NCBI RefSeq assembly: GCF_022581195.2
Contig: NC_061467.1
Location: 5,580,001-5,644,000 of the forward strand
Source: Helicoverpa zea
Taxonomy: Eukaryota > Arthropoda > Insecta > Lepidoptera > Noctuidae
Direction: 5' to 3'
Length of the DNA: 64,000 bases
Shown here piece after piece: positions 47,188-59,884 of this stretch. How positions within the stretch are numbered: position 1 is the stretch's first letter; the number at the start of each line of letters is the position of its first letter. Under the pieces are notes generated by a model. That model searched no databases. It saw only the letters and a list, made by a program, of their open reading frames with translations, and was not told the origin of the DNA. Made by a program: the position numbers and the translations under genes.

Positions 47188-50100
47188 ATTATAAACTTCA
47201 CAATCAGTCATCAAACCAAAACTAAGAGTAAGAATAAAATCTCACAACACAATTTGTCAAGTCCCAGACGGTTACAACGGCAGCAACAGTCGCAATACAA
47301 TTCTTGTGCGAACAAATTCACATTTAAATTCAAGTTAAAGTTTGTCGACTGTAGCCCCGGTTCAGGCGGTCTACACACGAGCCAGTCTACTCGTTAACGT
47401 TTGTAGATTTCTTCGGCAAGTAGGAGCTTAAGCCGGTTACACACGTAAGACATGTGTAGACATATCAGTGCCGATTGGTGAGCCGCTATCGTTTGGGGAT
47501 GACGACGGTGAAATGTGGATTGCTGTCACACCGTTATGTTGCAAAAAATACGATAAAATTCCTTCATGGGTAGTTGAAGCAATAAATGATCCGGTTTTAA
47601 TTTTCTATTGTCCTTCAAACAAACATCCTAAGTATATAAACCAACAAAAAGAAAACTAAATTAGCAACATACTAGGAACGTAACTCAAACATGAAGTGAG
47701 GCAGTAATTCATTCATCTCCTGTTCATGTTATTACAACAATACTTTACAAGCTCGGCGCTTATGCACTTTAATTACAGTTGAAATTGCATAGTACTCCCG
47801 TGAGGCAAAGACGTGAAACTCAAACATCCAACTAGGTTACACTGCGAAAAATATAAACCATTTTACCGTTCCTTGCAACTCAAAGAAGAGTACTTTTACC
47901 TATTGTTTATTTTGAAAATATTTCCACATAAACGACGCATTATTACAGAGTTTCCGTCTGAAAGCGTAAATCAGTTACAAAGTTGTGCAAGGCGCGTATA
48001 GTCGAGTCGTAAAGTTGGCTGCTATCAATCCGAGACGGCACTTAACATGGAACACGAAAGAAATCACACAAAGGGGCAAACGGATTCGTGATTGCCGAAC
48101 CTTATCTGTGACATAAACGAATGCCATAAAACGATTATCAGTCATCTGCGCGATGTTCGCGTAAACACGGCGAGCTCGCGTCGCCACTCGCCCGTCGTGT
48201 AAACAACAGCCTGTAAACGAACAAGCAAATATAATTTATTGGCGACAAAGCGCTCACAACGGTGACATTACCGCTCACATAAAATCGCTTAAATTCAAAT
48301 CGTCGTGTAGGTCCCGGCGCGGTCGCGTAGGATTGAATCGCTTAAGCGACAATGTCGTTTCGGTTCGCCTCAAATTACTCGAATGGGTTTTCGATATACC
48401 GCCCATTTGATGGGGAGCCCTTTTAAGTTAGGTGAAAGCTCCTGGCGCAAATTGTAACCACTAGCCGTAATGGCAACACGTAGTATCTATTAGGGCACCA
48501 CTCTATAGGCACTTGAGATGAAGAAAGTATCACTTAGGAAATACCATCCGAGAAGCTCATCCTAATGCTGTATTAACTGGAATACCATCTTATTTCTTGG
48601 TTACTTAAATGTACACAATTTCTTAAAAAAATAATGAGAGAGAAAAAGTTTACATAGCTAGATTTAAAGAGAACGTCGATCATAACAAGGGAAAGTTCTA
48701 TTTAAGTTTAAAAATTCGGGAAAAATGAAGAGCCATTTCTTGTTGTCTTTCTGTCCTCTGTAAACTCTGATGGTCCGAAAAACTAATATTTTGCGAGAAA
48801 GTTTTTATTGCGTTTGTTATGATATCCGCGGAGTAGGATCCTGCGATGAATTTGGAGATCCGCTTCGTGATTTCACTAAAAACACTTTGAGAGTGGCGGC
48901 GCGCTCCGGAGCCGTGGCTCAGACTCGTGCAAAATACTTGAGTTATATAACTTTATTCCCGCCACTCCTGTGACGGCTCCAATTTATTTATTTGGTTTTT
49001 TATTCGTGCAGTTCCAGTTTGGTGTATTATGTTAATTTGAAGCTATTTATTCTGAGTATTTAGTAAGAAAAGCAATAAACAAATGCAGTACAAATTCAGG
49101 GTAGAAAACTTCAAACATTATATGTTTTTACGGTTATAATGGAGTTCTTACGAAAGCCTAATAAAAACAGAACGACCTAACTATTTCCCTTCGGAAACCA
49201 AATAACCTGTTAGCACGTTCTCGTAGTTACCACTAAAAAGAAACTAAAGTAAACACCACAATTTAATTTGTAAAAGGTATTGCACATTATGCCATTTTCT
49301 TTTATTGCTTGGGTACGGTTTACGTGCTTCATTTCCTTTACGGAGCAGGTAAGATCCAATCAGTTCTTTAAACCTACTACATGTATGAGAGCTACTTGAA
49401 TAGGTCCGATTTTAAGCACTGAAGTACTAAAATAACGTCGTAGGTACCTACTGGAAAACGATTGCGATAGGTTTAGGTCCCTTTATAGGATTTAAAGTAA
49501 ATTATGTCTAATATTATTGCTTCTACTTTTTATGAACAGATTAGATTTTCAATTACCTGTAAGGTCTTTTAAAGTTATTTATAGACTAAGTCGACGAGTA
49601 GGTACTTATATTTTTCTCTCACAAGAATAGCAATCAACAGTCGTTTAGACGGTATTAAGGTCAAATAATATTTTATATTACCCAATATCCACGTGATATA
49701 GGTTTTTTTATAACCTACACATAGTCCAAGTAAATCACAGAATTTCATCTAGACTAGCCTTCTACTAACTAATAAGTAACGCAAGGGAAAGATGAAAATG
49801 TAAGCGTATTTCCCAAATACTATACAAAGTTTCCCAGTTCAATATCACCTCACATATTTGGTAGTACGCACAAGCTGGGTAAACCGCCCGAAGTGTATTA
49901 TTACATGATATTTGACCCGCCGACAATCTATTATATTAATTAATCATAGCAAGTGTGCCGCTCAACTTTAGGGCCCACAAATGATTAGTCCAATAAATTG
50001 CGCCACAAACATGCGCAAAACATCAACAATTTCAGATAGCGACTTGACGGCACTAAATTAATGAACACCGGTCACAGCGGATTTATTAGGGTTCCGCGGG

Positions 50101-53100
50101 GAGTGTGCTCTCATCGATTACTCCAGTAATTCCTGGCTTTGGTTCAATATGCTCTTTGAAGTGTACCGAACGGGTTAGTGCTTACACAAACGTTCTTCTT
50201 TCGAACTAGCTAACCGAGATTTCTCTGGAGAGTCCAATCGGGATTATCGTCAGTTATTGAACCGGCTTCGGCAATTTGGGATACGTCATTATTTTACCAA
50301 ATAAAAGGATTTTCTGAAGGATTTTAGGGCAAATCCAATCACTTTATATTACAATAAAAGAAAGGCTGATTACCTTATTACGAACGTTCTCTTAATAAAC
50401 TAGCGAGCCAACTAGTCGAGTAATTTGAATATAGTGAATTTTATATTAAGAACGTGAATAGTTGCGATTCCATTGGCACACGACCGAGGTACAAAATTAC
50501 CTAAGCGTGCGCTCCCACTAAAAGCATCTTATTTAGTATTCAAACTTAGTATGGAACCTTGCCATTCAAATTGAGATATACAGAGTAGTGAAAAGACTGC
50601 TTAGTTGTAGTACAGTGCGCCCGAGATGAATGAAAACACTCCGCCAAATGCTGTTAGGAATACTTAAATGTATACGAAATTTGTAATAGAACGACTTAAT
50701 AAACTTATTCAACTCTGTTGGAGTTTGCAGTGCTTTCTCAGAAATACCCAACGACAAGAAGTAAATACTGCAGATTTTAAAATAATACGTAAGCAAAACA
50801 ACACGGATAAAAATGTGCATATCTTTATTAAACTAAACTTAGTACCAAATCTTTAATAAACATTCAAATATAAACGTTGGAGTCGTAACCAACTTACTAC
50901 CTTATATCCGAAAAAACCTTCCATCTCCTCGTAAACCAGTAAATGAGCCCTTCATACTGTATACTTATCATTTTCAATACAGAATACAATAAAAACTTTC
51001 TTCAGATTTCATTTCGGCGATGTACAAAAATAGACTGGCTGAATAAAGTTTTACAGCCACTGTCGGCGCAAACTTCATGTTATACTGAAAGACTAATAAA
51101 AGTCTCCACATTTCACCGAAAGCTCTAGAAGCCTATCATCAAAAATATAGCCAATAAAACTGACTATCAAACGTACCCCATGATAAATGCGTGACAATTT
51201 ATAAGTTTTGTTCGCGAACCGTTTCTAAATCACTGGAATGTATTCTTTTACTAAAAACGAAAGATTCTTGTATTGAATAACTCAGAAAAAGCCGTGGATA
51301 AATGGGCCCATCTATTTCTCCAAACGGAGCTATTTGTGATCTGAATTGTAGATTTTCAGTGTAGATAATGTTTGTCTATATATTTCACGGTTCGAACGAA
51401 TATAGAAGACGTGGAGGCATTGCCAATATTTATAATAATTGTAGGGGGTATGAAGTTGAAATCTCTACAAAGCCCCAGCATGAACGAATACCCGGCGATC
51501 CATTTATGCCGTCTCCTCAGCTCGAATCACGTCCGTGAGGGGATTCTCTATTCTCTTCTTAGTGCTGTTTATTTGATAAACATATATAGCTGTGCTCACA
51601 TTATAGAATATATTGCTTAGCTTCACTACGATCATAGAGTCGATAATTTTCACATTACTTTAGATTCTCTAGGACGCACGAACTCTTGGCAATAGGAACA
51701 GGAATGTTGTCGCTTCCATTTCGATTTACATAATTACGTTTAAACACTCCCGATTTTCATATTCCAAAATACGAGTACAGATGTTTGATGTGCCAATATT
51801 TATGAACAAAACCAAGATGAACCGACACGTTATGTAAGTGGCAAAACATTTCGTCCTAAAATGTTTAGGTCGAAGTAAAAATGTATTTGCAGGGTGTTAC
51901 GTGCGTTATATTTTCACGTTGAACTTTCCCTCGGGCGGAGAGCACTGATGAAGTTTGCTCCATAACTTTTTTGTGGTCATTGAATTTGTTTGCCGTCCAC
52001 TCGCTACCGAGCTATGGAAGTTTGATGAAAACTTATACTTTGTAAGGATACTTCTGGCCTCTTTTGTATGACTTATATCCCGAGTTGAACTCCTGAATGT
52101 TAACTTAACAAACTTAGGTAACACTATGAAATTAAAATTAAGTTAAGGTTTTGTACAAATTCAGACAATGTACAAATAATTATAGTAATAATTTTACACT
52201 ATCGGTGATATAAATGAGCCCATCCATATTTTTATTAGAACTAATATAATAAATAACATCCCATGTTTCCTATTCTGTTAATAAAATATGATATAAAACA
52301 ATAATTTTGCAAAAATGTTTATACGAATAAAGTCACATTGTAAAATACAAACGAATGATAAAATAAATACGATAAAAATCCAAAACACTGAAGGCTCATT
52401 AGTGAGATAAAGGGAACAAGCCACCGTGATATTGAAAGCAACTTCGTCATCATTACAATAAGAGGTTTTTCTTTCATTTTCAGGTATTAGACGCCGCGAA
52501 TAACGCCGACCGACTAAAGATGAAATCGTAAAAGCTTTTGACAGCCCACCGTAAAAAAATGACAAAGGGCCTTCATATGAAGAATCCTCTTTTTATTTAG
52601 GTTTCGAGTCCGCTCGTAAAATGTGGAGCCTACTAATAAAATGTGTGCTCGAAGATTGTGTTCAACTCTCCCTTTTTGTAGTACCGACGGTCGTTTTTTG
52701 AATAACAATAGAATTTAATTCAGGCCCATGCGCAATTTCCGTATGTTTCCATTATTCGTTGCCGCCTTTTGTGAATCTCAAACTATGTATGATATTGGTT
52801 GCTCTTTAATAATAAATTGTTAGTATTGTACGTTGTGATAAAAATATGGAAATATTTCGTTTCCAATCAAATGAAATTCGAATGTATTGATGGAATATAG
52901 TTTTAACGTATTTCAACAATGTTGGTACAAATAAAATTCAACAGTGTTTTTTGTTTTCACTTGGATATTTCACTTGAAAAGTTTTGAAGTACTCAGGCAC
53001 TATGATAGTCTATGTTTATGTGTGTTGTCTCAGTACTTGAAGCTAGAAGCCAACAGGTGTCACATGTATCATTTAATTCAACAACAACTAAAGTGGTAGA

Positions 53101-54259
53101 ATCTTAGCAATAAGCCGTAAATCTACTTTAATTTTCCACATTACTTAATGAGTATTTACCAAGACCATTCTCGAGACTTCTACGATAAAGCAACCTACTG
53201 GGAATACCTATAAACAGTCGTCTTAAAGCTAACCCTTGCCCAAGACCCAAAAACATCTTACTCTTAAATAATAGCACTTGTTGCGATAATATTTCTTTGA
53301 TGAAGCACGAGGGAGCAATTCTAATTTAGTCATGTTATGTACCGAGACTTGGCCCGACCTCACTGTAATGTACTGCTGAAGTGTCGGAGATACTCGCTAC
53401 GGACATGACTTGTTTAATTGAGATGAAATGCTCGCCCCGGGGACCACAGCCTCACAACTTAGTGATCAAACTACTACGATACCTAACTGAGGCCAATTTA
53501 TAAAGCAACTACGATTTAAATGGAGTTTGATTAGTTTGCCAGTAATTAACCAATAGATAATTGATGTTCATTGCATCAACTGTGTATGAAGAGGTTTTTG
53601 AAATATTTCAGTTAGGCTCTCATATTTCCAGCGGTTCAATAGAGCCTGATCATTCCGCTTTTTATGCGCGAAACGTAGAGTATTTAATTAGTGTCCTACC
53701 CGCGCAGTATATGTAAATATTTATTGGAATGGAGTGAATTTATTTTATTGGATTCGAGTGAGATACTACGGTAAAGGTTTTCAAACAAAAATCAAGTTCA
53801 GTCGACCGAACGAAACATATTGTTGCGAGTTGTGTAAATATGCATGTATTGACATACCTGCTTTTGTAGGAATATGAATTGTAAAAAAGGCTTAAAAATA
53901 CCAGAGTTTTGGACTGGGTAAGCTAAAAGCACTTTACAGGTAACAATTAACATACTTTGACAAAGTCACAAGTCTATTAATGGACTGCAGACTAAATTTT
54001 ATTCAAGTTAATGCTTTCGTTAAAATTAAGCCTCTTTGCTGCGATCATCGTGGAAAGTATTTAAGTAGTCTACTCGAGCCGGAGCTTCTTGGCCTCATTT
54101 GCAAAATCAATGTCCGATATAATGTTCTTGCGATATTTTCGAACACTGAACCCTTCTACTTCTTTGTTATAATACACAGCTGTTTATGTTATTAATGAAT
54201 GCTTTTCGAAGGAAAACACCTGTCGAAAAAAACACAAATGTGACACTTTTTAATTTAGC
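47188..54259. other. AT-rich non-coding stretch
   Basis: About 7 kb without a recognisable gene or intact element. The region 47380-48380 is somewhat richer in CG dinucleotides than its surroundings, but I can assign nothing to it. Confidence 0.4.
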
Positions 54260-54490
54260 TATAGTTCGGCCATTCAGAGAATGCGTTCCTGACACGTCGC
54301 GATTGAACTGACGACGTAATAACATTCATTGATTATTGATATAATAATGTTGTTTTAATGCTCCTCAATTGTTAAAACGGTAAACAACCAGCAAAAATAT
54401 TTTTATCGTAACTGCAACGCCATTGCAAAGTTACGTCGTCAGTTCAATCGCGACGTGTCAGGAACGCATTCTCTGAATGGCCGAACTATA
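54260..54490. mobile_element. MITE with perfect 60-bp terminal inverted repeats
   Basis: The arms 54260-54319 (tatagttcggccattcagag...) and 54431-54490 are exact reverse complements over 60 bp. If the outer ta on each side is the target duplication, the element is 54262-54488 with a TA site, as in Tc1/mariner-like elements. The 111-bp middle is AT-rich and non-coding. Confidence 0.92.
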
Positions 54491-56639
54491 ATAGGCCAAA
54501 TATCCGATAATGTCGGTCCGATTAGTAAAACTGTCCGCTCGTGTGTCGTGAAAGTGACACCTATTAAATTAAATGGCCTCTTTATCAGCCCATCCAAAAC
54601 ATGAATTGTTTGAAACAAAGTAAATACTTTTGTTACGAAAGTTTAATTGAACCCAATGTTCGGGCCCGCTCAGTTGCCCAAACACGCCATTTCTAACAAC
54701 CGGATATGTTATTTGAAAAAACAAAATTGGTTGGTTTTAATTGATGATTTCATGTTTCCAAACGGGTAGTATAACTCCTGGCTGTTCGCTAACTCTTTCC
54801 AAATATTGGCCTGTTTGAGAACACAAAGCTAACTGGGTAACTAGTTACCTACTGGATTTTTTTTTTGTAAATTAGGCTAAAAGCTCTGCTCTAATATTTA
54901 GCTTACGCGAGTGCTATTCTGTAGGCCACCTATTATTCATTACTTCGTGTGTGATAGTTCAGTTGTACTCGATAAATCTTTGTTTATTTGTCATCAAACC
55001 TATTTAGCCTTTCAGAATCACAATGATAAATATGGTTAGCTAATTTAAGAAAAGTTTGAAAGAACTCAAAATTACTAAAAGAGCATTACTCTCAATTTCG
55101 CATATAATTTATTTGTTAATCCGATTGGGTATTCAGAAAAAATATGGGTACCTATTCGGTCGCAGGATAATCCCAGATCCAATAAATTGAAAGAAGCTTT
55201 TGTGCGCATTTTACATGTTTCTTAGAAAGTACTATAGCACGATTTTATAAGGTATTCTTCAGAATTTTTGTATAAAGGATGGTTAAGAAAATTCAACTCG
55301 AAGTTGACGAAACTTCGTAAATCGAAAATCGTAGATGAGAACAGAAAAGAGACCTTTACGTAAATTAGGTTATTACAATTGTACTTGAACCATAATGACA
55401 TTAATAACACTCGTAGTCTGGCATCGACCCTCGGTTAGTGAAATATATATGAATCAAGGCTTTAATTTGTATATTGGTCGTTTCCGAAGTTGGCATGCTG
55501 CCATCTACAGCAGTGAAAGTCAGGCTTCGGGGTATAATAGAATTTTAAAATATCGATTTCCAATATACCTGCAACGAAGTACGACATGGCTAGACGGTGG
55601 ACCATGTAGTTATGTTCATTTGTAGTTATGTTCTTTGAAGCTGTATATATTAACTTCAATAAATAAAAATCTGCGGAGGCATTTTTCCACAAAAAGTATA
55701 CCTACCTAAGAAAAACTATGTAACAAAAAATATGACTGAGTTAAACCGACAAAATTAAGAAAACTCAAAGTATCGCTCTTAACTCGGAACGCAATTAAGC
55801 CACTCACTTTACTTGTCTTACAAACTCGACCAAGTATTACCATACCTTCCCTTTCTCAAGAAAATAACTACAGAAAAACAATAAAATATTCACAACAACG
55901 AAGAGTAAACAAAACATATCGAAATCCACCGATTTGCTAGTACACAGATACTAAGACAGACAAGTCTCGCCGGGCCATTAAAGTAGTTTGTGACAATCCG
56001 CAAGTTTCAATGGGGAAGCAAAGGGTACGTCGGAGTAAGGAAAGATGAGCGGACATGCCATGATGCAGGTGGGTCAAGCACCTTCTTCTGGGTCAAATAC
56101 TTACAGAGGACTTGGCCAAAACGGTAAGTAACTAGGAGTTCGCTTTCTTTAAGATATATGGCAACGATTTTTTTATAACATAAAATGGGCGGGTCAAAAG
56201 AAGGCATATAAAGGTACACAACACACCCGCATTTTGGCGCGTCACTTTCTTAGGAGATTTTCCGATATGGCGCCTCTGCACATTTTGTTGTCCATGGGTA
56301 TGTCGAACATAGAACATCGGCGTGACACCCCTGTAGTTATAACTTTGTGCTTATGTAAGCTACTGTTGTTGGATATATTCTGGTCAGCAATTGGAAAAAA
56401 ATATTTGTAATTTTTGACTGCATTTATTGCTCGATAGAGGATAATGCAGCAAAATTATATAAATATACAAATGCTGTTGGCCCAAATAAAATGTAATTTC
56501 CAATATTGGTCGGATCTGCACAAAATTCATCCAAAACTTTTTAAATATGTATGTCTATCTGCATACAATATGTCTACAAGATGTCATATGGAGGTATCGA
56601 TTATCTGAGGGCACGGCAGTGCCCCAGCCAAGACTCGAG
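54491..56639. other. Non-coding stretch
   Basis: No gene. From about 56390 to 56640 the sequence belongs to a dispersed repeat leading into the duplication that follows (gggcacggcagtgccccagc near 56610). Confidence 0.4.
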
Positions 56640-57331
56640 CAAAGCGGGCACGGCCGTACCATCTTTTCTCGGAGCGTTTCGCGGCTATTTCAGCCCCCTG
56701 TATCTTCCATGTGAACAAAGCTAGGAGTTTAGGTTTTCGATGACCAAGAGTAAGTATTAGAACAAGCTCAGTCTCAAAATTACAAGACATTTGAATAAAT
56801 AGTTTACGAGTTATGAGCGATCAAAGTTACACCATTTTGTCACTGACTCACTGACCGATCATCAAAAGTCTAAGGTACTTCTAGCAAACTTAGAACCTTC
56901 AAATTTGGTACCAAGATAGGTTATTAGCTACATATAAAGGGAAAATTATAAAAACCTTAAAACTTAATAAAAAAAATAGGAAACAACAAAGCGGGCACGG
57001 CCGTACCATCTTTTCTCGGAGTGTTTCGCGGCTATTTCAGCCCCCTGTATCTTCCATGTGAACAAAGCTAGGAGTTTAGGTTTTCGATGACCAAGAGTAA
57101 GTATTAGAACAAGCTCAGCCTCAAAATTACAAGACATTTGAATAAATAGTTTACGAGTTATGAGCGATCAAAGTTACACCATTTTGTCACTGACTCACTG
57201 ACCGATCATCAAAAGTCTAAGGTACTTCTAGCAAACTTAGAACCTTCAAATTTGGTACCAAGATAGGTTATTAGCTACATATAAAGGAAAAATTATAAAA
57301 ACCTTAAAACTTAATAAAAAAATAGGAAACA
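56640..57331 (+). repeat. Recent tandem duplication, two units of ~347 bp
   Basis: caaagcgggcacggccgtac starts each unit, at 56640 and 56987. The two copies differ at only a few bases (ggagcg/ggagtg, cagtctc/cagcctc, aaaggg/aaagga) plus one base in an A run. The first copy continues upstream into related dispersed-repeat sequence, so a dispersed repeat has been locally duplicated. Confidence 0.92.
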
Positions 57332-57884
57332 AATTTATATTTGCGGTTTTTCAAGAACATTGTGTATGAATTTTGACTGCATTGATAACTTTGTTATTTA
57401 TTTATGTACAAAATGTTACTATTTGTTTTATTGTTACGTAGTGTGGTATATTGTTATTATGTATTAAATATACATACATATGAATAAAAAAGCTAGGTTA
57501 AAATGAAATGAATAATGATAAAATCTTTCATATTAATGCAGTGCGATGAATACTCCATGCTCGCTCGATAGATGGCGTTGTCCTGGTCTAAATCGCGCTA
57601 TGGTTTCGTTACATAGCTTAGTATAAGTAGTACTTAAAAAAAAACTAATAATTTCATGTGATTGCGCCATCTACCTCTGAAATAAATCTCTTTTATTCTT
57701 AAAGATATTCTATTCAAAAATCCGTCAATTTCGAAATTTTTTACTTTATTTAAAAAAAATGTTGTTTAACTGCTACTTTAGAGGTGTACATATTTAGTTT
57801 GTTATATATTTAGTTAGTTGCATGTAAGTTAATTTAATTTGTTATATACTTAGAGAAGAAAGATACCTACAAAAAATAAATTAG
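57332..57884. other. Non-coding stretch
   Basis: AT-rich with a dispersed-repeat fragment near 57555-57680 (gctcgatagatggcgttg and gcgccatctac). No gene. Confidence 0.4.
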
Positions 57885-58539
57885 ATCCCACCAAAAACAT
57901 TAAATGTAAAAAAGCCAATCCTCTACGCAATTCCTCCACCGTAAAAAGTTTTGAGATCGCATAGAAGCCAAGTCCTGTTCAACTTTATTTGTAATAATAA
58001 ATCAATATTTTGTGACTATATCAGTAGTTTTGTTCACATTACAATAATATTGTCTTGGCCATGAGCACAAGTTAAAAGTCGCTCCTCGTAATAATGTGTA
58101 AATACCATTGGATTGATAAATTCTATATGGACATGATTTTACGATTGGACTGATTATGGACTGATTGGAATTTGAGATCACCATGGACTAAACATGCGCC
58201 ATAGTACATGTGCAGTTCATTGATGTTGGATGATTACTGACTGTCGGTCATTTAGTAACAATTGAATAAATTAAAAGTATTTAATTCTGTGATATTAAAC
58301 TTCATGTTTGACTTTCACCTCTCCAAGATATGCTGTATTATATTTGTAGTTTATTGTGCTCATGGCCAAGTCAATATTATTGTAAAGTGAACGAAACTAT
58401 TGATAGAGTCACAAAATATTGATTTATTATTACAAATAAAGTTGAACAGGACTTGGCTTCTATGCGATCTCAAAACTTTTTACGTGGAGGAATCGCGCAG
58501 AGGATTGGCTTTTTTTACATTTAATGTTTTTGGTGGGAT
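57885..58539. mobile_element. Non-autonomous DNA element with 186-bp terminal inverted repeats
   Basis: The left arm 57885-58070 begins atcccaccaaaaacatt; the right arm 58354-58539 is its reverse complement at about 95% identity by eye, including ggccatgagcacaa at the inner edge. The 283-bp middle is AT-rich with no open frame of note. A target duplication could not be settled, so the superfamily is open. Confidence 0.88.
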
Positions 58540-59017
58540 ATTATTGTCTTGTGATGCGAATGGAACTTCATAATCAAATTTTCGTTATAACTTCCAAAAA
58601 ACGTCTAATGGAGCATAAAACTTTCCACCACAATTAAGTGTGATTTCCAAACATTAATTTCTTATATTTTCCCTTTCGAAACCACAGACCAGGACCTCGT
58701 GACCGATTTTTACTGTCGCCACGTCACGTGTGCTAGTATTACAATATATTTTCCACCACGTGTTCTGCTGAAATAAAAACGTGCCAGGAAAATCGTGGAA
58801 ACACGGGTTCGACACAAAGTTGCCTATTTGGATTATGTATTCGTTTATTAGGTAAAGATATTACATGTCATGTCTTAAAGTTTACAGTGTTATATAGACA
58901 AATATTGTAGATTGAAAACTAGATAAAAATTAAATACCAGATTATATTAAGAATGCAGTCCTCCCATGTCAAGATTGAAAATTCAAAAAACAGTTTTCTG
59001 GTTGAAAATCGACTTTC
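58540..59017. other. Non-coding stretch
   Basis: Short spacer between the inverted-repeat element and the BEL/Pao element; nothing recognised. Confidence 0.4.
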
Positions 59018-59265
59018 TGTTCATGACATATAAAACCTCATTGGAGGATGTATTTAATTTTAATTTTTTCTAAAATGTCAAGAACAAAAGAAATGAAGGT
59101 CACTCTGTACAAATTTTTCCCTGTGAGCACGTTTATATAATTTCTTCTAAATTAATAAAAGTATTGTTATATATTTACACCACTTGGAAAGCCTTTTTCT
59201 TTTATGTTCCCAATGGCCACACCAGCGTGATATTGAAGAACTAATTATTCAACTTTGTCGGGAAC
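59018..59265 (+). repeat. 5' LTR of the BEL element (3' boundary uncertain)
   Basis: The start is fixed by the match with 63962-64000. The end is not, because the 3' LTR is cut by the window: candidates are the ca at about 59180, after the aataaa signal near 59156, or the gggaaca at 59259-59265 just before the leader repeats. Confidence 0.6.
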
Positions 59266-59276
59266 ATAAAAAGTGG

Positions 59277-59352
59277 TCCTTCGAGAAAAAAGTTATCCTT
59301 CGAGACTTCGAGAAGCTGGTCCTTCGAATATAAGGAAAAATAGGTCCTTCGA
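59277..59352 (+). repeat. Four tccttcga motifs in the BEL leader
   Basis: tccttcga occurs at 59277, 59296, 59320 and 59345. A ggtccttcga motif is, from memory, common just inside the 5' LTR of BEL-type elements; here it is iterated. Confidence 0.7.
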
Positions 59353-59884
59353 TTGTCTTCGACTTGCATAGAAGAGAATTATTCCTTCAAATTAAATATA
59401 TGTAAGAAGATAATACTCTTATAGAAGTGGAGAAATTTGATGCTTCGTATTACAAGGCAATCCCTTTATGAAAAAGTGGTAACAAAGAAGAAAGCCACAG
59501 GAGGATTCAGAGTCATCCATCAATTGTGCGTAAGGGTGTTTCCGTGCTATTACGGAAGCAGTTTCGCTGCGTGCATCGCGCGTATCCAAACGTGCAAACG
59601 AGGTAAGGCGCTGCCAACCCAAGAAAACGAAACGCGACCAATGAGCGCGCGAAGAGCGACCGAACAATGAACATTTGCCGTGAGTTTCCGGCCAAATATC
59701 GAACATCGAGTGAATGAATTGACTGTCGGCGTTCATCATTTTTTTCGCGTCGCCATTTTTTTACACGTTTCTGTTTGTTTTGTTAGTTGTATATTATTTA
59801 ATTTTATAACAGTGTACTTAACGTTAAGGTGTTGCTTACATTTGTTGCATCTGGGTTTTGGCTTGCATCTTAGGATATAGCACC

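Noticed and set aside
47468..47659. 63-codon frame as a small host gene or exon
   Set aside because: No recognisable domain, splice context or neighbour support; its length is expected by chance.
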